Shown here: positions 33,797 to 45,300 of the stretch, in pieces | Layout of the letters: every line of letters starts with the position of its first letter | Numbering within the stretch: position 1 is the stretch's first letter | DNA from: Larix kaempferi | Taxonomy: Eukaryota; Streptophyta; Pinopsida; Pinales; Pinaceae | Length of the DNA: 64,000 bases | Reading direction: 5' to 3' | NCBI GenBank assembly: GCA_027924585.1 | Contig: BSBM01000865.1 | Span: forward strand, 7,886,501-7,950,500 | The notes under the pieces: generated by a model | Seen by the model: only the letters and a program-made list of their open reading frames with translations | Databases searched by the model: none | What the model was told of the DNA's origin: nothing | Made by a program: the position numbers and the translations under genes

Positions 33797-33918
33797 CTGC
33801 GAGAAAACAGTCAAACATTAATACATGATACTACCCCCCAAAACGATTTTTGAATTTACATCTATACTCAAAAATCTATAAAAAATTAATATATCAAAGA
33901 CCTAAAAAGAGTACTCAC
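33797..33918 (-). other. Predicted 122-bp intron in the antisense gene
   Basis: GTGAGTAC at the 5' end and a pyrimidine-rich TGTTTTCTCGCAG at the 3' end fit plant consensus sites, and protein-like reading is present on both sides but not within. Confidence 0.65.
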
Positions 33919-34386
33919 CAATGTATCCGAACACTGCATCTAGTGGGAGCGGCATGTCTCGATCCTACCGGAAGTCTATCCCTGCATAGGGGTAGTCATC
34001 TATTGCTATGATATATCGGTCCCACCAGTAAAAGAACTCCTCTGTATATGGTGATTCCTGACGGCCGCCACCCTGTCGCATCAAGACCTCGGTCCATTGG
34101 GTCATGGTTGGGTCGAGGAGACTATGAGGAGGGACCTCAACCCTCAGACTAAGCCCCGAAACCCGCTTGAAGAAGAAGCTACACAAAATACTGCCATAAC
34201 CGAATTTTTTCGTATCCTCGTGCTTGCACTCTGTCAGCTGGGTCTTCATGGACCCCAGTAGCGTAGTACACTAGTCAAATATCATAGGTTGCATGCACTG
34301 TAATGCATAGAACATAACTGGCCTGGATTCCTGGTGAAGAGCTCTGGATCCAGTGATCCACATTAAAGTTGCCACGACAACCTTCA

Positions 34387-34974
34387 TGTTAGAAAAAACA
34401 GGATCGCAGAGCAATAACAATAAATAGAAATGCAAATATAATCACACATACACATTACAAGAGAGACACAGATATATCGTGGTTCACCCAACTTGGGCTA
34501 CGTCCACACTGAATTTGCCAGTCCTTATTATTATTACTGTCCAGCAAGTCGAAGGGATATAACCTGCAGCACAACCGCTGCACTTCCTCTTCTCTGTTTT
34601 ACAGTCTCTCTCCTAATCTCAAAGATCTTTACAATGCATAAAACCTAATACATCAACCAACCCTAGCCGTATTACAATGTCTTTCTTTTATAAGGGAAAT
34701 ACAATGGGAAAATACCACGAGATACCCAAAAACCATGGGCTCGCAAAACAGTTGGCGAAAACAGCCCCAAAATTTTTCTTCAGGGGTGCTGCCCCCGGAC
34801 CCCCCAACCAGGGGGGATGGGCCCCCCTGGAACCCCGTGGGGGGGCGATGCCCCCCCACACCCCCCCGCTGGGGTGAGTGTACAGTCCACCTACATATCA
34901 TATAGAACTGGGGTACAAACACGGCTGATACAATATCATCTATGAGACTAGAAGATCTGGCTCCACAACCAACA
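34387..34974. mobile_element. Solo LTR (588 bp) in the antisense gene of element C
   Basis: Begins TGTTAGAAAA and ends CAACCAACA, with perfect 5-bp target duplications CTTCA at 34382-34386 and 34975-34979. No internal region exists, so it is a solo LTR left by recombination. It holds the ATCGTGGTTCACCC and CTACGTCCACACTG phrases common in plant copia-type LTRs, and a GC-rich patch of C and G runs at 34780-34875. Its removal rejoins the exon it interrupts. Confidence 0.87.
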
Positions 34975-35373
34975 CTTCATGCTTAGGTTGACTATGGCTC
35001 AGATGGGTACCTGACTTTACACTGCCCGAGTATTTGGAACACAATGCCTCTCTATGTAGTCGGGGATGGTGATCCCACCACCCACAGTTCGAGATCGAAG
35101 GCTTTCCACCTCACCTCGGCGGGACAAACCTGTGATGAAATAGATATCTTCCACTTCCAATGAAAGTATTTTCCCATCTAGATTAAAGTTCTGTGCATCA
35201 ACATCCCAATAGTCTATCAAACGGCGGAGCAATAGGTTTTGGGCCCTCAAACCCCCTATGCTCCAAAATTTGTATAAACCACATGCTTGTAGCGCTTGCT
35301 GTGCACACACATCATTTCGAACAGCCTCATCTACTAGGTCATGTTCTCTCTCTCTCCACTCTAGAACCATCCT

Positions 35374-37720
35374 GGAAAGAGAAAAACCCAAAGATTTGGT
35401 TAGTTTTGCTTTAAAAACTCACTTCATGGTCATACCCACAGGTAGTTGTGCTCACAGAGGCAGGTAACCACAGTCAATGTGTGCATTGACTGTGTGTACC
35501 TAGCCCTACCCATGACCCAAATAATTATAGCCCACGGGTAACGCCGTGACCATGTAGGGCATGGCCAAACAACAATTTTAACCAATGAAATCTGAAATAA
35601 AAACATTGAAATGGATGGTGGGGATGAGATTACCAACCTGCTCCTAACGATTCGATGATCGGATGCCTGTAGCTCCCAGAATCAACAGCTGAACTTTGAG
35701 GTGAAAACTAACCACAAAAATCCAAATGGGTGAATAGTAAAAATGAATTGTAAATTGTAAATTTTTGTTACTATTTATAATTTTCAAAACCTACTTGTCT
35801 ATATTTTTTTCCATTTAATGCTGTTGTGGACTAATACAATGTCATGGCGTAGTGTTTTTAACCAGATCTCTTCGGCGGACATTGTTTCTGAGCATTTCAC
35901 ACCTACGACAGGTACATTTCACACCTGGCATATAGGTTAGATTTCATTTTCACATGCATTATGCATTTGACCTTTTGACCACTTTCATAAACCCTAGGTG
36001 CAACCCCGCTTCTTAACTGACACAAAACCTTCACACTATTATAGAAGTGTCGTTATGTGGCGGTACGGCCTTTTTCGAACATGGGTTCCCTAGATAGCAC
36101 CCCCTTTTGCATTCTGGTGCCAATGTCGTTGTTTGTCCTTAGGATTGGGAGTCCTTTGTAGTTACACCATGACATTGCGATAAGACTCATACTCTCCTCT
36201 ATCTTATGCTGGACATCTCCCATAGGACTCCCCCGTTTATATCAAGTTGTGATTGCATTGCATCATCCTGCTTGCCGCTTGAGCCTGGTGTCAGCTCCCG
36301 CTTACTCTATTATTAGCTTGGTGCCTGAGCACTTTTCCTTGTCAAGCCCTGCAGAGCTTACATTTTCCCTTCACAATTTGATGACCTTTTGACCCTAAGG
36401 GAACACACCCCCCGAGTGTCCACATCCTGCATGCACTTCCTTGCACTGATCATAGGTATGTTCCACTGCTTGGGACTAGTTTGCTCGCTATTTGACACTC
36501 ACTCCCTCACTTGTTGTACTATAAGCAATTTTATTCTTTTTCAAGCTTTCTAAAATATGAAAAAGACAAAAAAAAATCAAATATTTCAAAAAGTCGGATG
36601 GGATTATGGTTACTACTTCTTGTTGGAAGCAATTATGTCACCTTTGAACAGAGCATTCCACTCCATACATTATGATTCGGGACTATAGTTGGACCTTAGG
36701 AGATGTACTTGTTTCTCAGTTTACTCCACCGATTGGTTAAGCTTCCAGTCATTATGGATCCCTTTGTGATGCCTCCTACATCACACAGTCTATATCAAGT
36801 CTATGTTACCTGAGTCTATCCATCTGCTCATGCTCTTGTTCAAAGGAAGTCTTGAAACCAGAGTCGGCCACTCCTCAGATATCTTGACTATTGCATGTCG
36901 GCCATCCTTATCGAGTCAGTCTGTTTCACCTGAGATCTTCCAAATCTTTCAACGTAGCTAGTACCTCGTGCTGGTTGATGGGGGATGCCTTAATGCCCTC
37001 CTTCCAGTGAGTCTCGTTCCATCGACTTCAACCCATTTATTCTAGAACTTGAGGCTTAGAGTTCAGTTGAGTACCTTGAGGCTTGCAGTCATTAGTGGCA
37101 GGTTCTCTCGCCATCGACAGTTTTGGGAATACATCAATGTCCCCTAATCGATGGATTCATCCTACTGTTCAACATCAACTCATATAATCACACTCCGATG
37201 ATTATGCTATGTGCCTTGATGCCCATTTTCATTATTGGTGGGTTATCTCATGTATGTTAACGGTATACATCATTGACCAGTAATCAAACGATGTCACATC
37301 AGGTTCGACCTCAACTCCTTTATTCATTTGACGGGACTTGCACCGTCGAAGACTTGTGTCGAAGACCCCGGGTGATAGTGGCATTCAGTATGCTACTTAT
37401 GATGATGACTTTACATCTGAGATATCACCTCTCAGATATCAACAGTTTGTACCTCCAGTTTGCACCAGTTGTTTCCTTTTCAGTAGGAGACCATATCTTA
37501 CTGCAGAGGGATCATGACTATGATCACTTATGACATGTATTCACTATGTACTACCTATTCATGGCCATTGTATCAGATTGTTGTACTACCGACATGTATT
37601 CAGGGATACTATTGTATTATGACGAGTGAGCTGCTCCTTCCACTTGTGTCTCCATCAGTCCATTTATGATATTTATAATGTATTTCGGCCATCGTAGCAT
37701 CAATCTCTGACCTCACACAT
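35374..37720. other. Element C 3' untranslated region
   Basis: About 2.3 kb between the antisense gene and the polypurine tract. A possible upstream exon of the antisense gene with a CAGGTTGGTAAT-type donor near 35638 is the only signal noted. The remainder has no long coding-like sequence on either strand. TCATCCTGC-type C-rich patches near 36200-36400 are not repeats I recognise. Confidence 0.45.
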
Positions 37721-37731
37721 TAGGGGGCATC
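37721..37731 (+). promoter_or_regulatory. Element C polypurine tract
   Basis: TAGGGGGCATC directly precedes the 3' LTR start TGTTACAACG. Confidence 0.75.
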
Positions 37732-38659
37732 TGTTACAACGTAATTTTCCACCTTGTGAGAATCAACACTCTTTGGCCTAGAGGATCCATTTCACTAACT
37801 CAGAACCACTTTAAATCCTTCAGACACTATTTTTTCCTATTTTTTCCCTTGTATGCTAGTTGCATCATTACAGTGGGTGTACCCGCGAGTTGCATCACTA
37901 TAGCCTGCGTGTAGCATGTAAAATGGTAAAAATCACTAAATTATTACTTTGTACTCCCAAAAAGTGGTCATTGGGTGACCTGACCCTCCATATTCCCAAT
38001 AAACGCCTCGATGTGTCCTTTCACTTACCTTTGAGAGCACTATATATTGAGCACATATGGCTTATGGATGGGAGGGGAGAAAGAAGAGCAAGAGAACTCT
38101 AGTGGATTTTTTCCCTATCTTGAGTCTACACTCATGGATCCTTGTAGTTGTGAACCCTTTATGTTCACCTTCAAACTCCTATCATAGTTTGAGTTTTCCT
38201 TTCCATGGAGGATTGAAATGGTGGAGGCGCAAGTGGATTGACCTAGATCTTGGTTCAGATTGGTTGTCGGCAAGAGGTCGTATCACATTGTACTACTTCT
38301 TGTTTGTTAATAGAAATACTCATATTCTCGTCCATTAATGTTGTAAATGTTGTTTATACTACATTGGATTTCATTTACTTGTCATATCATGGGCCATTTC
38401 TATTGATGATGTTAATGCCATTGATATATTATATGTACTTATTGTATATTGGTTGTCAAGACTAATTTGCAGATTCAAGTGCACGGATTGAAAAGCTTCA
38501 ACAGGAATCTACATCAAACGTTTGGATCGAGGTTGGTTATATTCTTCATTATCTTAGCATCATCATTTATATAGCATAGCATTGAGGATTGAGTTGATTT
38601 CTGGTAGTCAGTTGTCTGTTGTGGTCTACCCCAAACCATAGTGAGTTTTCTCCAATACA
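37732..38659 (+). repeat. Element C 3' LTR
   Basis: Matches 19743-20674 end to end, beginning TGTTACAACG and ending CCAATACA, followed by CATTG. Several small indels and substitutions separate the copies (about 95 percent identity by eye). A TATA-like CTATATATTG lies near 38040. Confidence 0.9.
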
Positions 38660-40269
38660 CATTGGGATCTAGTTATTTATTGGCTACCTCTTAGTCTATA
38701 AAAGGAATCCATGGGCATGCTTATGAAGAGAGAAACCAAGATCTAGGTTATGCTACTAGAATTGTGATCCAGGTGGATATCGGTGGCGGCCCACCTCTTC
38801 CAAGGGGCTCAAAACAGTCTTCTGGCAATTTTGGTAAATTACTATTTTTAGCAGTTTTTCGGGTCCTGAACTTCCGGAGCCGTTTTGAGGCCCTAAACGA
38901 CACTTTTTGGCAATTCGGGAGACCAAATGGTTGCCAACGGCATACATTTGGGCTCAGTCGAAAGTTGTAAATCTTGGATAGACCTTTCCAACGGGCTACC
39001 GAGCGCCCCAAACGGAGATCGTATGCAAAAGTTACGACCCCGGGAAGTTGATGTACTAACTTACCCAAACGGGGCCCACATGACTTTTGGCGCTTCATCT
39101 TCTAGGGTTAGGTTTTTAGATGTTTGGGATTCCTTCCCTCATGCTTATGATAAATAGGCCCTTCCGGCCTCTCTTTGTATTCATCTTGGCACGAATGAGC
39201 ATAGCGGCCACATCTCTTCTCAGAGATAGCTACCACCATTCCAGCTATTGTATTTTACAGTCTGTTCTATTTCCGCTATTTAATAGAATATGTGTTTACT
39301 GTATCACTGTGTTATTTGCAATATATCTCTGTATATGATTCTGTATATGCTATCTTTTGTTTCGTTCCCACATAAATCCGGATCAAATTGTGCTTGAGCT
39401 CCCTTATAACTAACCTATTCCATATTTTCTATCATTCACCAAGCTCCCTTTCCACCTTCCTTCAAGGGGTAAGTGTTCTTATCAGTTGTTCTTCAAGCTA
39501 CTTAACAAAAAGTGTGGACTAGATAGGCCTCCCTAAGAGGGATTGTTTTCCTCCATTGGAGCCCACATCCCCTAAGTGTTGTATATGCATGACCATTGGG
39601 AAATATAAAAATGGTTTGGCATCTATTGGCTGTTGGATTTTTCATTCTTACCCCCTTTTTCTATTTGTTTTGTTTCATGTCTATTTTCTTTGTTTTTATC
39701 TATTTCTACTAACAACCAATTGCAGGATCACTTGGAGCACTCACCCACAAACAAAGGAGCACCTAATACTAAGTCCTTGTTGTAGCCTACAAGGATTCCC
39801 CCCTCACCAAGTGGGAAGGATTCACCCATATGCAATCTTTTTCCACAACAATACTTATGGAAACTCCGCTTATTTTAGTTCATTTCTCTTAAACTAGGTT
39901 TTTTTTGTTGAGTAACTAATTTATAGTATCTTATGCTTTGCGGGTGAAGAAGTCCATACCCTTAATTCTATAAAATCAACCTCCTTTTGTATGTAATTGT
40001 TGTTTCAAGAGACGTGTGGATCCTGGAATATCGGGCACGATGTACAGGCGGATGATCCCTTGATAGTCGCATTGCCCGCACATATTAACATATTTCTACC
40101 CATGTGGACTTATGTACAAAATACCCGGACGACCTCTTCGCATTGTAACCGCACTACCATGCACCAATGAGTCTTTTTGTTGTGCTACAGTGCATCTATA
40201 TTTTTGTTTTCTGCACAGATCCACTCATTATTTTCTTTATACCTATTTTTCACAGCTTTGTAGCCCCAT
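38660..40269. other. CACTA interior right of element C, unassigned
   Basis: No gene was recognised. Between about 38700 and 39400 there is a CTATAAAAGG box, a moderately GC-rich patch with CGGAGC and GGCCC phrases, and a T-rich tail. This combination resembles an LTR of a copia-type element, but no paired copy or target duplication was found. The rest is AT-rich. Confidence 0.35.
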
Positions 40270-42000
40270 TGCTGCTCACTCATGAACCAAAATGAATTAA
40301 CTTGCAATAGTTACATTGTCTATAGTAATTAGCTCACTTAGACTAAGATTAGGGAATAAAGGGTCCTTCTTTCTCGAAACATACTTAGGTAACCAACCTT
40401 TAGGTTTCCAACGAGCCTCATTGTTGTCACTAGTATTCAAGACATCTCATGTTATTTGATTACTTGGCATGTTTTTAGGCTTAAAGCTAGTGTATAATCC
40501 ACTTTTTGGACATAAGCAAGGACCTAAAGACTCTTGTCTCCCCAAGTATTCTCTTCACCTCACCCTTCTTGTAAGCTTGGTGAATCAGAAAGGGTTGAGA
40601 AGTGTGAAATACCTCCATTGCACATCTTTACTTCATTAGCACTATGTTTTTGAAAAACACCATTAACATCTTTTAGAGTTTAAATTTAAATATCCATTTG
40701 CATTTACTTTATAGTCTTCTAGTTAATTTGCAACAATCAATTTGCTTACCTCACATGTATTTGCATCGCTAGCACACACTAAGAGAACTAAAAGATATTT
40801 AATTCCAAGTATGCTCTTCACCTCACACACCTTATGATCTTTGTGAATCAGAAAGGAAGGGAAGTGTGAAATACTTCCCTTACACCAATTAAGTGAATCA
40901 AGACCCTTCAAATGAGCCTTATAAATTGCCAACAAACTAAAATCCTCTACAGGAGGTAACAAAACAAAATTTTAGTTGGGTGGGATTAATTAGGTTAGGC
41001 ATCCATTAATGCCCACCAATCTAGTTTCATTAGTGATATTTTAAAGATAGGATTGTTGACTTATAGGGTGCCATCAAAATATTTCTATCAGCAATTGTTA
41101 AAAGAAAACTCGGATAAGAAGTGCGTTGTGCCCAAGGAGGTCAAATCTGAGGTATAGTTTCCTTTCCCTCTCCAAAGAGACACTCAACATTTTGTGGAGG
41201 CGACACGATACTGCTGAGGAAGAACCATTTATCCACACTTGATGCAAGGTATCTTAGTGACCAAACTTAGTACATCACCAAAGAGCAATTGTGAGTGAAA
41301 TTGACTCTTGAAGTCAACTATTTCCATTGGGAAGTGTCTCCAAGTATTCTTGACTGGGAAATGCTCCATCACCAGTAGAACTGGCTCTCTGTTATCTTCA
41401 GTAGTCAATTGGTGTGTGGACCCCATTGCCACCATCAATTGTGCTTTTGGAAGGCCTAGTTACATTTGAGAGGAACGATATTAGGTCTTTTAGGGAACTT
41501 ACACTTATTTTCTTTTTAAATACAAGTTCACTAACTCGTAATTGAAAAGAACCTACATGTGGGGACTCTTGCACTAAATTGACTTTGCACATATCACTCA
41601 CTTGTTGCACCATATTGCATCTGTTTTTGTTGGCATATTTTTGCATTTGTTCAATTGTGTTTAATTGCACCATCACTCTCACTTGACACTAATATTTCAC
41701 CATTAAGGAACAAAAACAACCCCCTAAGGTAGTCTCGCAAACTATAGGGCCTGTCCCCTCTCTCAAGGGGTGTTTTTACACCTTCTCCCCATGGTTCATG
41801 TGGTAGATACTCTAGTCGGGGCCGCTCCCAGGCCCCAATGATAAGATCATCAGGATTAGGACGTTCATTTCTCGTTTTTTTTTCTCCTCTTGGAGAGAGT
41901 GTTGATCCTTTTACCTCATCCACCATTGGAAGAGTTTCACCTTCATTTTCTCCCCTCAGAGAGAATTTAAATACCTTCACCTCCCCTCCTCTTAGAAGAG
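40270..42000 (-). pseudogene. Unrecognised minus-strand protein-like segments
   Basis: Several minus-strand stretches have coding-like composition: 41980-41651 (starts MKVFKFSLRGENEGETLPMV and includes LEYLPHEPWGEGVKTPLERG), 41682-41398 (VQLNTIEQMQKYANKNRCN), 41438-41229 (LVMEHFPVKNTWRHFPMEIV) and a segment near 40440-40330 (RWKPKGWLPKYVSRKKDPLF). Overlapping frames between consecutive parts suggest one frameshifted gene. They match neither a CACTA transposase nor a Gag that I can identify. They may be remnants of either. Confidence 0.35.
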
Positions 42001-43026
42001 ACTCTCGTCATGGGGGCTTCACTCAATAAACCACTATCATAGCACGTTCGTTCATGGCATGTGAAACAATACCCCTAATTTCACTAAATATTGGAAAATA
42101 CCTTCCAAAATCGTTTTTTTTTACCCCCTCCCAATATGCCTTCCCAATTTAAAAAAACCCATATTTTCACTAAATATTGTATGTATCAATTTTTTCATTA
42201 ACATTTTTTATACCCCTTTATATTTCTACCTAGTATATTGATATGATACCCCTCTTATGACCCCACATACATTCTACAATGCACCTTGCTTCTTTCGATG
42301 TATATTGTGGATGCACATTACTTCACCCACATATCATTATGATTTGCAACATCATTATGGTCTAATGAAGAGATAGGAGATCACTTCTTGTATGTCACTA
42401 GAGCCAATGCACATAGTACAACATTTAGATTTCATGTTGCAGTTTCCCAATCGCTGACTAAGCCTATTGTGGGCTAGGTATCCAAGCCCCCAGGGCCTGT
42501 AACAAGCTCTAGGAGGCTGACTAAACTTCCCAAGACCTGTAATAGGCATGAGTGGTTGGGTATTCAAGTCCCCAAGGCCTATCAAGGGCCTATAATAGGC
42601 CCATTATGCTTAGAGCCTCCCAAGACTATTGGTAACAACTGGCTGAGTGCTATTGGTAACAATTGGCTGTCAATGACCACTGTCTCTCGACTATGATCGA
42701 CTAGAAACCCACTTCACCATGAAACCCCTGGGCTCAGGCATGCCTCGAGATGCAATTTCCCTGTGTAATGGTAAGCCCGAGCCTTGCCTCAACCTGATTT
42801 CTCATCCGGCCATGATCCCGCCATCTCCATTTGGCGGATATTTGTCAGCCCACCCATATAAAAAAGACCCCAAAGTATTTTTGTATTGTTACATTAAATT
42901 AAAAAAAACCCTTTTCCCCTTAATATACAAGCAATATCATTTTTAGGTTTTCATGAATATTTAATACCGTAATATGAATGAACGTGATATTATATTTCCT
43001 TCTAGTGAAGCCCCCGTGACTCTCAT
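42001..43026. other. Non-coding stretch with short direct repeats
   Basis: Between 42480 and 42660 the phrase AAGGCCTGTAA/AAGACCTGTAA and GGTAACAACTGGCTG/GGTAACAATTGGCTG recur. No gene seen. Confidence 0.4.
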
Positions 43027-43600
43027 TTGGATTCTCCTCTCAGAGATCCCTTGGACCACATTGATCCCTCCTCTCTCTTAGGATGTCATTCATTATTTTC
43101 AACACCACCTCAGCCTACCTCTCAAGGAAACCACACACAACATACAATGGCAGGACCAAATCCTAACCTACCTTTCATGGCTAGCCTAAATATCCCATAT
43201 TTGGACAAATTGATCAATGACCCTATTGCACATGATCCAACCTGTCCATCTATCTTAGGTAAAATTCCCTCTAACATCCCCAAATTTGAAGGGAATCAAG
43301 GGGATGATCTCGCCAACCATGTCATGTCCTTCCACCTATGGTGTTCATTCAACAACCTAGTGGAGGATTCATTGAGGCTTCGCCTCTTTCAGCGTATCCT
43401 CACTGGAATGACAACCAAATGGTATGTGAACTTACCAATATCGGCCCATGCCACCTTTTCAACATTGGCCACTTCATTTCTCACATACTTCCAGCTTCCA
43501 ATTTGCCACGACCTTGGCCTCGAAATTATCACAGTGTTTCGGCAAAACACATCTACACACATCGCGAACCATATCCATTAGTGGCGTAGATGCTGGACAT
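43027..43600 (+). pseudogene. Gag fragment related to element C Gag
   Basis: The ORF 43027-43581 has IPYLDKLINDPIAHDPTC, IPSNIPKFEGNQGDD, SFHLWCSFNN, RLFQRILTGMTTKWYVNL and VFRQNTSTHIANHIH, the same Gag core seen in element C (FHLWCSSNS, RLFQRTLTGAVTKWYVEL), but clearly diverged. It ends abruptly near 43600 with no downstream pol, just before the CACTA subterminal zone. No LTR ends were found around it. It may be a truncated retrotransposon inserted in, or a fragment captured by, the CACTA element. Confidence 0.75.
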
Positions 43601-43689
43601 TGTGTAAGATTGAGATATGACCACCATTCTTGTTGGATTGCAGGGTGTTTGATTAGGGAAGGTACGACACTAGTGCTCAGGTGGTCAAA

Positions 43690-44520
43690 AAACACTACAG
43701 ATATGGTAAAAACGGTGTTTCAATTTGGTAATTTTTTTATTTAACCCTATTTTGGTGCGCCCAAAACATGAATGCATTGGTGCAATCCAGGAGAAAAAAT
43801 GCACCAGAAGTTTGAATTAAAAATAAAGAATTATCCAATCCATTTTTTTAATTCAACATTTTTTTGTTTAACCCTTTCACTGTGTGTCATATGCTCTAAC
43901 AACCCCGTGCATTTATTTAGAATGACCAACCCGAAATGATAATTAAAAATAAAAAATTAATGTAATAACTTTTTTTTTAATTTGGAAATTATTTTATTTA
44001 ACCCTTTCACAATGCACCCGAAAGTAAAACACCCCAGTGTTATTGTTCAGAATGACTGCATTGGAAATGAAATTTAAAAATAAAAGTTTAATTCAAGACA
44101 TGGTTTTTTTAATTCGATACTTTTTTTATTTAATCCTGTTATAGTGTGCCCTAAGCTAGAACACCCCAGTGCGGTCATTTAGATCGATTGCACTGCAAAT
44201 TAAAATTTAAAAAAAATAATAATCTAATCTAGTTCCCTCCACTATATGTTTACCCCATGTCAGTGCTTTCAAAAATGGGTATGCACTGGTGCACTTTTTT
44301 AATTTAAAAGTCCTTGTTGTAAATTTATATATTTTTGTTTCTCTCAATGGTGTTTCCGACTGCGGTGCCACATGATTTATGTCTACTCTTGTGTGTTTGA
44401 TTCATATCTACATTGGTGCATTTTGGATATATAAAATCACCAAATAAAAACATCTCCCCGTTCACCTCCACTTGTGACCTCCACTATAAAAAGATATTTG
44501 GGATCTTTTTAGAGCATCAT
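43690..44520 (+). repeat. CACTA right subterminal repeat zone
   Basis: Motifs near TGCATTGGTGCA, GCACCAG and GCACTGGTGCAC recur (for example near 43770, 43800 and 44285), among T-rich blocks and repeats of TATTTAACCC near 43740, 43870, 43995 and 44130. This mirrors the left zone. Confidence 0.65.
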
Positions 44521-44559
44521 CCACAAAAACCTCCACTATAGGGCCTTTTCCTTGTAGTG
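44521..44559 (-). repeat. CACTA right terminal inverted repeat
   Basis: Ends GGCCTTTTCCTTGTAGTG, perfectly complementary to the left end for 18 bases, followed by GAA. Confidence 0.88.
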
Positions 44560-45300
44560 GAATTAACCTTAAGAGATTAATATGTTCTTTTAATCAACGA
44601 TGTATGGTACAATCATCCATGTATACCTCTAGAAATTTGTGTATGAATTCGCTAAAGGCAGTGATCACAAATTTAGAGAACACTACAGAAGAATTGTTGA
44701 GTCCAAATGGAATCACATTATAGGCAAAAGAACCCCATTCTATTTTGAATGTAGTCTTGTTTTTATCGTCTTCCACAATTCTATCATGATGGTATCCTAA
44801 ACATTCATCTATGAAATTGTACACCTCCTTCCCTTCCAATTGCTCCAACACCTCACCACTGGAAGGAGTAGGGAAAGGGTCATGAAAACAAGATGAATTA
44901 AGGCTATGAAAATCAACAGTGAAATTGATTTCATCTGTATCATTTTTTCTTTGGATCACTATGGCACTAATACATTCAAATTATCCACTAAAAAAATCAA
45001 ACCACCTTCCAACATGTGGTTTCTTTACCTTTTGAATTATTCCTTAAATTGAAGGTTAGGTCAATATGGGTAGTGCTTGATAGGATTAGCATCAAGTTTG
45101 AGGGAAATCCTCATCTCCCGCAAATCACCTTGAACCCCTTTCAACTTAGTGAAACTTTGTGTAAATATATCTTTGTATTCTTTGAGAAGATAAACAATCT
45201 CATATGTAGTTTGATCATCCCAGTAATCACCTATAGAGGCCATATTGGGTTTTATTCTGTTCCAATGTTAACTTTCAATAGCTTTAGTGCTTGCGTATAA
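44560..45300 (-). pseudogene. Element D reverse transcriptase, N-terminal half
   Basis: The minus strand carries the pre-RT linker TTYEIVYLLKEYKDIFTQSF (near 45210-45150), then TDEINFTVDFHSLNSSCFHD, KEVYNFIDECLGYHHDRI, WGSFAYNVIPFGLNNSSVVF and the active site VYMDDCTIHR (near 44610). It continues to KEHINLLRL just before the CACTA end. YMDD is intact. Stops occur near 45060 and 44590. The rest of the RT begins at 18621. Confidence 0.85.

Larger units (their letters stand above)
33502..35373 (-). pseudogene. Antisense intron-containing gene inside element C (function unknown)
   Basis: The minus strand encodes a protein over at least three exons. Exon 35371-34975 follows a good 3' splice site (TTCTCTTTCCAG) and reads EWREREHDLVDEAVRND, GLYKFWSIGGLRAQNLL, LEVEDIYFITGLSRRGEVE. 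A solo LTR (34387-34974) interrupts it, and coding resumes at 34386: TLMWITGSRALHQESRPV, LTECKHEDTKKFGYGSIL, FYWWDRYIIAIDDYPYAGID. A donor at 33919/33918 (ATTG followed by GTGAGTAC) and an acceptor at 33797 (TTTTCTCGCAG) bound a 122-bp intron. The last exon ends with a stop at 33502. Two internal stops show decay. No domain was recognised. It runs against the element's own genes, as reported for some Tat elements. Confidence 0.7.
19743..38659 (+). mobile_element. Ty3/gypsy (Tat-like) element C, nearly full length, nested inside CACTA
   Basis: Two direct LTRs of about 930 bp (TGTTACAACG...CCAATACA) bound the element. Flanks are CATTA on the left and CATTG on the right, a 5-bp target duplication with one mismatch. 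Order on the plus strand: leader, gag, protease, RT, RNase H, integrase, a separate second RNase H, then an antisense gene and a polypurine tract. An extra RNase H plus an antisense ORF before the 3' LTR recalls the Tat lineage, where elements such as Grande and Retand are reported to carry antisense genes. LTRs are about 95 percent identical by eye. Element F and a solo LTR are inserted within it. Confidence 0.88.
18622..44559. mobile_element. CACTA (En/Spm-type) DNA transposon with nested insertions
   Basis: The ends are inverted: CACTACAAGGAAAAGGCC at 18622 and its exact reverse complement ending at 44559. Beyond the 18 identical bases, weaker complementarity continues for about 20 bp (TAGTG, AGGTTT, TGGA). 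The flanking trinucleotides are GCA on the left and GAA on the right, a 3-bp target duplication with one change. The insertion interrupts element D's RT, and D's frame resumes across it. Subterminal regions carry repeated TGCACCGGTGC-like motifs, another CACTA feature. Of the 25.9 kb, 18.9 kb is element C. The remainder shows no recognisable transposase, so it was probably non-autonomous. Confidence 0.88.

Noticed and set aside
38748-39157. Overlapping ORFs on both strands in a GC-richer patch
   Set aside because: Both strands are open because of base composition. The surroundings resemble an LTR, and no protein family was recognised.
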